The notes: generated by a model not told the origin, from the letters alone. DNA of 7,658 nucleotides from Elusimicrobiota bacterium (GCA_016206405.1 JACQRQ010000195.1:1-7658), one strand, 5' to 3'; shown: positions 1 to 7,002, counted from the stretch's first letter. Program-made: numbers and translations.

Positions 1-2
1 AC

Positions 3-2675
3 CACACCTACGCCGACAACGGGACTTACACCGCGACCGCGACCGTGACCGATGACGACGGCGCCGCCGCCGCCAAGTCCTTCACCGTCACCGTGGCCAA
101 CGTCAATCCGACAATCGCCCAAGCCTCTCCTATCCAGGATGACGAGGGGACCTTCATCACTTTGGCCACCATCTTCACCGACCCCGGCTTCGACCACAGC
201 CCGGCGGATCCCGCGAAAGCCACTCAGGAAACCTTCACCGCCAACATCGACTGGGGCGATGGGCACACCGAGCCGGTAGGCGACATCACTTTCCTTTGGA
301 CGAGCGGCCTCCGCTCTCCCAACGACGTTAACGGCGCTCAGGCCGCTTTGACCCAAGGCTCGGTCTCGGCCCAGCACGCCTATGCCGACAACGGCGCCTA
401 TATAATCCGCTTGGCCATTACCGATGACGACCTGGGCAGCACGACGAGCTACGTGCAGGTGACGATCGGCAATGTCACACCGACCGTTGTTGCCGGCGCC
501 GACCAGATCGCGGCCGCCGGAGGCTTGATCCATGTCGGCGGGACCGTCGCCCCCAAGATCCTCACCGCTCTCAAGCCCGGACAGACGGACCCCGAAAATT
601 TCATGTTTGGCGTCATCGTCACGGCGCCGCCGGTGAATTATTCCGACCCCGGATTCGACAACAACGTGCCTGCGGATGCGTGCGCGTATTATCCGGGCAG
701 CTTCGGCCTTCCGGCCCCCTGCCCCAGCAGCGAGGACTTCGACGCTCTCATCGATTGGGCCGACGGAACGAGTTCAGCAGAGCCGGAGGTGACCGAAACC
801 GAGTATCCGGGCAGCGAAGGGGTTTTGACCACCGGCACAGCCGCTGCTCTGCACCGCTATCTGATCAACGGCATCTATCCGATGGCGGCCTACCTGAGGG
901 ATGATGATAATGCCACCGGCCAGGACGGCTACAACATCACCGCGGACGTGGAGCCTCCGGTCACCGGCATCTTTCACGCCGGCAACATCAGCTACGACAG
1001 CGGCGTCACCTTCGACGTCGAGGTCTTTGTGGATGCCGGTGTGGTCAACCAGCTTCTGCCCGTCGACCCGATCGTCAACAACGTCGCCTTCGGCGTTCAG
1101 TGGACCTTCCTCAAGGATCTCTCGGCGGACGGGGAAGCGGCCCTATTCACCCTCAACGGCGCGCAGGGGCAGACCGATCCCTTTACACTGCAGCAGGAAG
1201 GCTTCCACCGGCTGGAGTGGTTCGGCGTGGACAACCGGGGCAACGAGGAGGGCTACAAATACGGCGAGTTGAGCGACGGGCACAAATTCCTGAATATCGG
1301 CGTGGACAAGACACCGCCGGATACGACCCTGCACGTGGACGACGAGATCGTCTTCGGCCTGCGCATCATCGACACCCAGACCCCGATATCGCTCACGGCG
1401 ATCGATCCGCCCACTGCCGACCCCGATTTTACGCCGATCGCAAGCGGCGTATTGGACGTTTATTACACCATCGACGGTTCGAGCAACCCGGTTGTCTGGA
1501 ATTCGGCCAATCCCATCTTCCTGCCGCTCGGCACCCACACGGTCACGCACTGGGCCGAGGACAAGGTACACAACGAGAGCGAGCACATTACGGAAACCTT
1601 TGTCGTTTTCCCGCCGTGTCCCGAGAAAATGCTCGCCGCGACCGCATCGGTCGAGCTCAAGGGGACGGTCCAGACGGGCTATCCCAGTCATCCGACGCAA
1701 ATCTGCGCCAACAACCGGATCTATGTCAACGGCGATGTCAACGTCTACGGGGACCTTGAATCTCCTGTTATCGACAAAAGCGGCGGCAATCTGAGCATCA
1801 ACGGGCAGGAAATTTTGCAGTCGCCCGCTCTGCCCTCCGTTCTTTTGGACATGGCGCCGATCGTGGCCCAGTACTCCGTTGATAACGACAACGCTCGGAT
1901 TCCGGCGGGCTTTGTGACGGCCGAGGGCGGACTCTTGCTGGGTTCCAAGGATGTTCTGGAACTGCCCGGCGGCCAGTACTACTTTACAAGCCTGACGATC
2001 AGGGGACAAGGACAACTCATCGCGAGCGCGACGGCGCAAATTTTGGTCAATGGACCCGTTAGCGTCGCAGGACAGGGCGGAGGCGGAACCTTCAACGAGT
2101 CCGGGCCGGACGAAAAGATGTGGCTGTTCGTGGCCTCGCCGGATCAGGTGGACCTGACCGGTATCGGCCGGGCGGTCTTCCGCATCTACGCGCCGCTAAG
2201 CCACCTTAAAATCGGCGGAAGCGCCCGCGTCGCCATGTGCGCTTACGTCCAGAGCGCCATGCTCCACGGCACGTCCATGGTGTTGGCCAGCGGCGATGTT
2301 CTGCCCCCGCCGCCAGGCTCCGACAGCGACGGCTCCTCCACGGCCAGTCTGGACGCCCTGGGCGCCGATCCGACCTTCCAGTTGGGCGAGGTGTACGCCT
2401 ATCCCAACCCGGCCAAGCCGCCCTACATGCCGACCCTGCACATTGAAGCGGGACTGGCCGATGAAGTGCAGATACGCATCTACGACGTGTCCGGCGGGCT
2501 GGTGCATGAGGCGACTTTGAGCGCCGCGCCTATCGTCATTGACAACAAATACGCCTACGAATACCGGTGGGACACCTCCGGCGTTGGAAGCGGCGTCTAC
2601 ATCTACGCCATCACCGCCAAGAAATCAGGCTACCCGGACCTCAGAGCCACCGGCAAATCCGCGGTCATCAAGTAG
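3..2675 (+). CDS. Large mosaic surface/secreted protein, 5'-partial (PKD repeats, Ig-like, polymer-forming-like region, FlgD-like C-terminus)
   Basis: The frame is open from the left edge, so the start lies outside the window; the GTG at 45 is internal to a PKD repeat (HTYADNGTY precedes it). Order of parts: end of one PKD domain (3-98); a PKD repeat at about 99-482 with WGDG, HAYADNGAY and ITDDD; a divergent PKD-like repeat at about 483-962 with WADG, HRYLINGIY and LRDDD and two extra cysteines; an unassigned beta-rich part; an OmpL47-like Ig domain at about 1317-1613 (YYTIDGSS, LGTHTVTHWAEDKVHNES); a Gly/Val-rich region at about 1617-2309 with short strands (VNGDVNVYGDL, LVNGPVSVAGQG) that recalls DUF7305/polymer-forming proteins; a Pro/Ser/Asp linker; and a FlgD-Ig or type-IX-sorting-like C-terminus at 2385-2672 (VYAYPNPAK, IRIYDVSGGLVHE, SGVYIYAI). 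It ends in TAG. I infer an extracellular structural or adhesive role; no catalytic motif is visible. The family of the 1617-2309 part is the least certain call. Confidence 0.93.
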   Translation, partial: HTYADNGTYTATATVTDDDGAAAAKSFTVTVANVNPTIAQASPIQDDEGTFITLATIFTDPGFDHSPADPAKATQETFTANIDWGDGHTEPVGDITFLWTSGLRSPNDVNGAQAALTQGSVSAQHAYADNGAYIIRLAITDDDLGSTTSYVQVTIGNVTPTVVAGADQIAAAGGLIHVGGTVAPKILTALKPGQTDPENFMFGVIVTAPPVNYSDPGFDNNVPADACAYYPGSFGLPAPCPSSEDFDALIDWADGTSSAEPEVTETEYPGSEGVLTTGTAAALHRYLINGIYPMAAYLRDDDNATGQDGYNITADVEPPVTGIFHAGNISYDSGVTFDVEVFVDAGVVNQLLPVDPIVNNVAFGVQWTFLKDLSADGEAALFTLNGAQGQTDPFTLQQEGFHRLEWFGVDNRGNEEGYKYGELSDGHKFLNIGVDKTPPDTTLHVDDEIVFGLRIIDTQTPISLTAIDPPTADPDFTPIASGVLDVYYTIDGSSNPVVWNSANPIFLPLGTHTVTHWAEDKVHNESEHITETFVVFPPCPEKMLAATASVELKGTVQTGYPSHPTQICANNRIYVNGDVNVYGDLESPVIDKSGGNLSINGQEILQSPALPSVLLDMAPIVAQYSVDNDNARIPAGFVTAEGGLLLGSKDVLELPGGQYYFTSLTIRGQGQLIASATAQILVNGPVSVAGQGGGGTFNESGPDEKMWLFVASPDQVDLTGIGRAVFRIYAPLSHLKIGGSARVAMCAYVQSAMLHGTSMVLASGDVLPPPPGSDSDGSSTASLDALGADPTFQLGEVYAYPNPAKPPYMPTLHIEAGLADEVQIRIYDVSGGLVHEATLSAAPIVIDNKYAYEYRWDTSGVGSGVYIYAITAKKSGYPDLRATGKSAVIK
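30..76 (+). repeat. Short GC-rich low-complexity tract in coding sequence
   Basis: Repeated ACCGCG/ACCGTG units followed by runs of GCC encode TATATVTDDD and then four alanines. The tract sits at the end of a PKD repeat and is best read as codon-level redundancy in a beta strand and loop, not as a separate element. Confidence 0.4.
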
Positions 2676-2700
2676 CTTTCTTCCCGTACGCCCCGCCTAG

Positions 2701-2898
2701 GAGCGAGTACTTCCCAATTGGTGGATGCTAGGGTGCCTCTTGGATAAACTCGGCCGGCAAAAGCTATCCGATAGCTTGGTCGGCTGGGTCAAGAATTCCA
2801 CTCTGCGACCTCTCGACCCGACAGCGCCGCTCGCTGGAGCTTTGGAGAGCCGCAAGTGGAACCTCCTGGTCAACGCCCGAGTAGAACCGGAAGGATTA
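2701..2898 (+). pseudogene. Possible C-terminal remnant of the AbiE-type antitoxin
   Basis: A frame open from 2701 encodes a protein-like tail (DSLVGWVKNS, LDPTAPLAGALES, KWNLLVNARVEPEG) that runs up to the AbiEii remnant. Its codon at 2896-2898 is TTA. If 2897 were G instead of T, this codon would be the stop TGA, the protein would end VEPEG, and it would overlap an ATG at 2895-2897 in the ATGA arrangement common for antitoxin-toxin pairs. This geometry is the main reason for the call; I do not recognise a diagnostic antitoxin domain, and no winged-helix N-terminus remains. The left boundary is unknown and lies somewhere between 2676 and about 2740. The alternative is fortuitous open frame in a spacer. 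Confidence 0.4.
2761..2777. repeat. 17-base perfect dyad (AAGCTATC-C-GATAGCTT)
   Basis: Two 8-base arms flank a single central C. As RNA it could form a 7-bp stem with a 3-base loop. It has no following T-run, so it is not an obvious terminator for the gene ending at 2675. It may be part of the antitoxin remnant or an operator-like site; a chance palindrome cannot be excluded. Confidence 0.4.
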
Positions 2899-3350
2899 TT
2901 TCTCAAGCCGCGATTACTCACTGGCGCAACGTCGCGTCCTGGCCTCAAGACGCCCAGTCGAGCAGGACCTGATTCTATGCCGTGGTCTTGTTGAGCTATT
3001 CCAGGACGCCGCCCTGTCCAGAGATATTCTCTTGCGCGGTGGGACAGCCCTCCATAAGTTGCTCGTCACATCGCCACATCGATATTCCGAAGACATCAAC
3101 CTCGTGCAGATTGCCGCGCGGCCTATCGGCGCGATCCTGAACGCCATCCGCTCGCGGCTTGATCCTATCTTGGGAACACCCCTCGCCCTGGTTTGAGAGA
3201 CAGGTTGAGGTCCGCACCTACGCATTCGACGAGATCCTGGCCACTAAGCTACGTGCGCTCTACCAACGGCGCAAGGGGCGAGATCTTTTCGATTTATGGA
3301 TAGGCCTCGGCATGAAGGAAGCCGATCCGGCACGGATTGTTAGGATTTTT
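2895..3350 (+). pseudogene. Decayed AbiEii/AbiGii-type nucleotidyltransferase toxin
   Basis: Three pieces in two frames match the AbiEii toxin family of type IV toxin-antitoxin systems, whose intact members add nucleotides to a cellular RNA target. Piece A (2895-2957) reads IISQAAITHWRNVASWPQDA, resembling the family N-terminus MISQAA but with ATT in place of ATG. Piece B (2960-3175) resumes with EQDLILCRGLVELF after a one-base loss, then shows the nucleotidyltransferase motif LLRGGTALHK and RYSEDINLVQ, where the family usually has SEDIDL. Piece C (3183-3350) reads SPWFERQVEVRTYAFDEILA, then TKLRALYQRRKGRDLFDLW. Between B and C roughly 60-70 residues normally present (the region with the VEIN-type motif) are missing. 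The frame leaves recognisable homology near VRIF at 3350, where it runs into the 3' end of the convergent kinase gene. Family identity is clear from the motifs; inactivity is inferred from the several independent lesions. Confidence 0.88.
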
Positions 3351-4761
3351 CGTTTGGAAGGGCGAAATAAAATTTGGTTCCCTTTCCCAATTGGCTTTCC
3401 ACCCAAATTCTTCCGTTGTGCGCCTCCACGATCCCCTGCGCAATCGCCAACCCCAAACCGGTCCCAGGGATTTTTTCCCCCGCCGCGTCGGATTGTATCC
3501 GGTAAAAAGGCAGGAATATTTTCTTTTGGTCTTCGTCCGTCATTCCAGGGCCTTTGTCCGCGACGCAAAGCACCGTCGCCTTTTCGTTTTTCATTATTCT
3601 CACCAAAATATCGCCCGCGCCCTGCGGAGTATACTTAAGCGCATTCGAAATAAGGTTGGTAATCACCTGGCTGATTTTGTCTCTGTCGGCGAAAACATCC
3701 ATCTCGCCGTTATTGACGGAGGATTGAACCCGGATTTTCATCTTCCTGGCGTCGCCCAGCGGGGCCAGAATCCGGACGGTTTCAGCGGCTAAATCGCGCA
3801 GAGAAAATGGTTTTTTTGAAAGCTGCATTCGGCCGGCCCTGATCTTGAACAAATCCAGCGTTTCCTGCAGCGCTCTTTTCATGCGGTCCGTCGCCACGCG
3901 CATCGTGGCGAGCGCCTGTTGAGTTTTCTCGCTGCCCAAATCCACACCGTCGTGCCATAGATCGACGTAGCCCCGGATGCCCGCCAGGGGAGCGCCAAGG
4001 TCATGCGTCAGGGAGCGCACAAAAAATTGCTGTGCTGAATAGAGATCCTCCAACTTTTTCGCCATGTGGTTAAATTCGGTCGCCAGATAGCCTAGTTCAT
4101 CCGATCTTTCCATGTCGATGCGCTTTTCCCATTTTCCCTCGCCGATAGAGCGAACGGCCGCCACCAGTTGTTCAATCGGCCGAGTGAAAGTTAACGCCAA
4201 AAGCATCGCGCCAAAAAATCCAATCAACAGCACGCCGACGCCGACCCACACCAACCCCCACATGATCACGTATAATTCCTTAAGGATCAATTGTCGGACT
4301 ATTTCTTCATAATATTCCACCCGCACGACGGCCAATTTCTCCGCGCCATGATAAATGGGGGCCGCAAGCTCGCGAATGTTTTCTTGCGCATCTTTTACAT
4401 GCCGCATGGCGGGAGCCTCAATCGACAGGGCCCAGAATCCATCGGCATCTTGCCTCACGGTGCCCATAAATCTCGTGTCGGTGTGAACGGAAAACTGCCC
4501 ATCCGGCAATTGAAGGGCGACGGACTTCACCATCGGGTTCCGCTTATACTCTTTGAAGTAATAGACGACTAAGAAATCGTTCTTAGTGATGATGGCCTCT
4601 TTGGCCACCCCGGCCAGCTTATCCATATTGCTGGATTCTTGGCGCCACGTCTTTTGAATTAAATAGCGGTATTCAGACACCCAAAGCATTAATGCGAGCG
4701 CCGCAAGCATCAAAAGGACTTGCCCAAATACAAAAAATTCCAATTTTCTTCTTAATGTCAT
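3340..4761 (-). CDS. Membrane-bound sensor histidine kinase with HAMP domain
   Basis: The 473-residue protein is complete. Parts in order: transmembrane helix at about 8-28 (FFVFGQVLLMLAALALMLW); periplasmic sensor region at about 30-160 of unknown ligand; second transmembrane helix at about 164-191; HAMP linker at about 192-243 (RPIEQLVAAV, DELGYLATEF); HisKA dimerisation and phosphoacceptor domain with SLTHDLGAPLAG (His253); HATPase_c domain with N box NLISNALKYTP, G1 box DKGPGM, F box FLPFYRI and G2 box GTGLGLA. All catalytic boxes are present, so it should be an active kinase. It starts 69 bases after the secreted-protein gene on the same strand, suggesting one transcript. No clear Shine-Dalgarno precedes the ATG. 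The gene is visibly more A+T-rich than its neighbours. No response regulator follows; the space downstream holds a convergent AbiE remnant whose end overlaps this gene's last 11 bases. The signal it senses and its partner are unknown. Confidence 0.96.
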   Translation of the reverse strand: MTLRRKLEFFVFGQVLLMLAALALMLWVSEYRYLIQKTWRQESSNMDKLAGVAKEAIITKNDFLVVYYFKEYKRNPMVKSVALQLPDGQFSVHTDTRFMGTVRQDADGFWALSIEAPAMRHVKDAQENIRELAAPIYHGAEKLAVVRVEYYEEIVRQLILKELYVIMWGLVWVGVGVLLIGFFGAMLLALTFTRPIEQLVAAVRSIGEGKWEKRIDMERSDELGYLATEFNHMAKKLEDLYSAQQFFVRSLTHDLGAPLAGIRGYVDLWHDGVDLGSEKTQQALATMRVATDRMKRALQETLDLFKIRAGRMQLSKKPFSLRDLAAETVRILAPLGDARKMKIRVQSSVNNGEMDVFADRDKISQVITNLISNALKYTPQGAGDILVRIMKNEKATVLCVADKGPGMTDEDQKKIFLPFYRIQSDAAGEKIPGTGLGLAIAQGIVEAHNGRIWVESQLGKGTKFYFALPNEKS

Positions 4762-4830
4762 GTGAATTAATGAATCACGATATTTAGCCTGCGGCCCGTC
4801 AAATTCACCGGCATCCCCATTTTGCCTGCC
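4762..4830 (-). promoter_or_regulatory. Intergenic region with a possible 17-codon leader ORF upstream of the kinase
   Basis: Between the secreted-protein stop (TAA, 4831-4833) and the kinase ATG there is a small frame, 4820 down to TAA at 4767-4769, encoding MGMPVNLTGRRLNIVIH. A weak purine-rich stretch (AAGGCAGG) precedes it, overlapping the upstream stop codon. Its own stop lies 5 bases before the kinase ATG, which itself has no recognisable Shine-Dalgarno. That spacing would allow translational coupling by reinitiation, but a frame this short can occur by chance. I see no terminator hairpin in this gap, which supports co-transcription of the flanking genes. Confidence 0.25.
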
Positions 4831-6852
4831 TTAACGGATGATGATCAGCTTGCCGAGTTTTTTCTCCGTGGCGCTTTCCATGATAAAGAGGTATACGCCG
4901 CTGGCCACGGACTCCCCCTCCTCATTACGCGCATCCCATTTAAGCTCTCCATCGCCGTCGCTCTCATACAACGTTTTTACCAATTTCCCTGTTACCGTGT
5001 AAATCCGGATGTTCGCGCGGCTGGAAAGGTCGGTAAAGGTTATATGGGTGTGTCCCAAAGCCTCTCTGAAAGGAACCGGATAAGCGTGCGCATTGCCAAG
5101 GAAAGTATCCAAGGTGGAAACCATCGTGTAGACACCTAATCCCTTTATTGGCGCGATCACCTGATTTTCAACCGGATCCACCTTCGTATCTAGGATGCGT
5201 ATCCACCGCCGATCTTCTGGATTCAAGGCAAAGACCGCAAGGTCCTTTTCCTTGACCTTCGGGAACAAACCGTCCACAAAGCCGTCCTGATCCTCATCAT
5301 CGTAGCCTGCAACCATAATTACGGGCTTAAGATCTCCCACCTCTTGCGCCGGCTTCTTAAGACGGCTCGGGTAGAACGGAATATCATCGACCACCCCCTT
5401 GGAGTCGACCAAGTAGAGTTCGATGGTTGTTGGCTCAATCGGCTTCAGTGCCCCGTCGGTGTTATCGACAAGCTTGCTGCTGGCCGTGAGGATATCGGTG
5501 ACTTCCACTGTGACGGGATCCTCAAGAACCTTCGTATTGGCAACGATCGCGACATCTCCTTCAAGAGCGTCGGGCGGTAGTCTGAGGAAGGACTTTTTGC
5601 CGATGCTGACGACGTTTTCAACGCTTTTGTCGAGTTCGGTCTGGAAGCGCGTAATGAACTCATCTATGAAGTTGTTTCCGGCCAGATCCATCAACCCAGT
5701 CGAAACGCGTAGCTCATAGGTGTAGCCTTTGACCAATGCCGTGCTGGGAATCACTGCGGCGTCGACGCCCGTCGTCGCCAAGGTGATCTCTATCGGTACG
5801 CTCGAACTGAGCACTTTGCCGGTGTTGTCACGAATAGCCTTCATCTCAACGCTGCTCAGCAGGCTGCTTTCACGAACTCTCTCGCTGAACTCGATCCGGA
5901 AGCTCGGGCTGGTGATCACGACTCCATAGAAGGTCCCGTCGGGCGTCACCAGGGAGGCCGGGGCGACGATTTTGACGATGTAGGGGCGCACGTTTTTCTG
6001 CTGGAAGGTTGCCGTGGAAATATTCGAGAAGCCGCTTTCCAACGCCTGTCCGAGAAATTCGGGCGCGCCCCTGTCAACGGCGGACAGCTTGTAAGTGTTT
6101 GTGGCGCCAAACGCCAGGTTGGTGTGCAGGAACGAGCTTGCTGCTGAATCGATCTTCAGCGTATAAGCGTCGCTAAAGTCATAAGGAGCCGTGGAATCCA
6201 CATAGAGGCGGTAGAAGTTGAGGTCAGGCGCCGTTACGGCCTCCCAAGTCAAAGCAATGCCTTCCGGTCCGGCAAGGGCCGCTAGGTTTGCAGGGGACGG
6301 TGGCGGATTATCCTGAAGCAGGATCCTCGCTTGCTGCCCAGGGGTGGCGGCTTTAACGTCTATCGGCGAAATATTGCCGCCATCATCGATGCTCTTGATG
6401 GCGAAGTAATAGGTCACGCCGGGTTCCAGATCAACGGTAAAGCCTTGCCACTCGCCTCGCGCCGCCGGAGTGCTGGGCTCTCCAAACGCCTCGATAGCGC
6501 CGTTGAACCAGGCGGTCGTGTCTCCGCCCAATGAGTCGACGCTGTACGTAGCGTACCGCAAATCGTAAGCAGCGACCGGATCCAATGACGGAACCGCGAT
6601 TTGGGTGTCTTCCGATGGCGCGGTCCATTCCAAGAGCAACTGGCCTTCCGCCCCAGGAACGGCGTTGAGATCCACGATCGGTTCCGGAGGCCAGATGTCG
6701 CGCAGACGAATGCTGATTGTGAACGATCCCGAAGAGTCGGCGGCCCAAGCTGTGACCGGCGCCATGCTCAAGGAGGCAAAGCTCCCCTGCATCGCGATGA
6801 AGAACATCGCAATTAGTCCGCGCCAGCCGTTTTTCAGCCTCGACCTCTTCAT
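4831..6852 (-). CDS. Secreted multidomain protein: FN3 repeats, SbsA-type Ig-like domain, FlgD-like C-terminal module
   Basis: The 673-residue protein begins with a Sec-type signal peptide: basic MKRSRLKNGW, hydrophobic stretch to about residue 30, probable cleavage after AWA near residue 37. Then come a fibronectin-III-like domain at about 55-170 (YDLRYAT, GVTYYFAIKSIDDGGNISP), a second at about 185-283 (NFYRLYVDS, NTYKLSAVD), a bacterial Ig-like Big_5/SbsA-type domain at about 288-405 (FRIEFSERV, LMDLAGN), a beta-rich region at about 415-585 containing a DEDQDGFVD calcium-loop-like motif (519-527), and a FlgD-Ig or type-IX-like C-terminal domain at 588-673 (AYPVPF, IRIYTVTGKLVKTLYE, SGVYLFIMES). 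I infer export and surface display or cell-envelope function; no enzyme motif is seen. The ATG at 6852 is chosen because the signal peptide follows directly, although the Shine-Dalgarno is weak. The kinase lies just downstream on the same strand, so this protein could feed a signal to it, but that is speculation. Confidence 0.94.
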   Translation of the reverse strand: MKRSRLKNGWRGLIAMFFIAMQGSFASLSMAPVTAWAADSSGSFTISIRLRDIWPPEPIVDLNAVPGAEGQLLLEWTAPSEDTQIAVPSLDPVAAYDLRYATYSVDSLGGDTTAWFNGAIEAFGEPSTPAARGEWQGFTVDLEPGVTYYFAIKSIDDGGNISPIDVKAATPGQQARILLQDNPPPSPANLAALAGPEGIALTWEAVTAPDLNFYRLYVDSTAPYDFSDAYTLKIDSAASSFLHTNLAFGATNTYKLSAVDRGAPEFLGQALESGFSNISTATFQQKNVRPYIVKIVAPASLVTPDGTFYGVVITSPSFRIEFSERVRESSLLSSVEMKAIRDNTGKVLSSSVPIEITLATTGVDAAVIPSTALVKGYTYELRVSTGLMDLAGNNFIDEFITRFQTELDKSVENVVSIGKKSFLRLPPDALEGDVAIVANTKVLEDPVTVEVTDILTASSKLVDNTDGALKPIEPTTIELYLVDSKGVVDDIPFYPSRLKKPAQEVGDLKPVIMVAGYDDEDQDGFVDGLFPKVKEKDLAVFALNPEDRRWIRILDTKVDPVENQVIAPIKGLGVYTMVSTLDTFLGNAHAYPVPFREALGHTHITFTDLSSRANIRIYTVTGKLVKTLYESDGDGELKWDARNEEGESVASGVYLFIMESATEKKLGKLIIIR

Positions 6853-7002
6853 TTAAGTCCGATCGTCTCCATGCCGGCCTTCGGCGTCAAACCGCCTGCC
6901 GTTGCGTTCACGACACGCAATAAGCCGCACACCTATCGCCCAATATGCTAGGCCTGCCATTTCCATCCTTTCACCATAAAACCTCGTTGGACATTTTTTA
7001 CC
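6853..7002 (-). promoter_or_regulatory. 150-base gap between Rrf2 gene and secreted-protein gene; possible coupled 27-codon frame
   Basis: There is no hairpin with a T-run after the Rrf2 stop and no convincing -35/-10 pair. A small minus-strand frame from GTG at 6932 (or ATG at 6872) ends in a TGA at 6849-6851 that overlaps the next gene's ATG in the ATGA arrangement; its end reads LTPKAGMETIGLK. This overlap could couple translation and compensate for the weak Shine-Dalgarno of the downstream gene, but the frame is too short to call a gene. Confidence 0.25.

Noticed and set aside
45..47. GTG as the start of the left-edge gene
   Set aside because: The frame is open upstream and encodes HTYADNGTYTATAT, the typical end of a PKD domain, so the gene continues beyond the left edge.
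1100..1759. A 219-codon plus-strand frame in another phase
   Set aside because: Arg-rich, low-complexity translation overlapping the clearly coding frame; a shadow frame.
1143..2039. A 298-codon open frame on the minus strand
   Set aside because: It lies wholly antisense to the mosaic protein, its translation is Arg/Val/Gly-rich without recognisable motifs, and it is explained by GC-rich codon bias in the plus-strand gene.
2676..2724. Intrinsic terminator after the mosaic surface protein
   Set aside because: Only short palindromes such as CCAATTGG (2714-2721) are present; there is no stable stem followed by a T-run.
3159..3638. A 159-codon plus-strand frame that looks like one gene
   Set aside because: Its first part is the AbiEii C-terminal piece and the rest, beyond about 3350, is antisense to the histidine kinase; it is a chance fusion at the junction, not a new protein.
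4761..4779. CRP-like site TGTGA...TCAC before the kinase start
   Set aside because: The spacer between the half-sites is 9 bases, not 6, and the site abuts the start codon; most of the symmetry is A+T chance.
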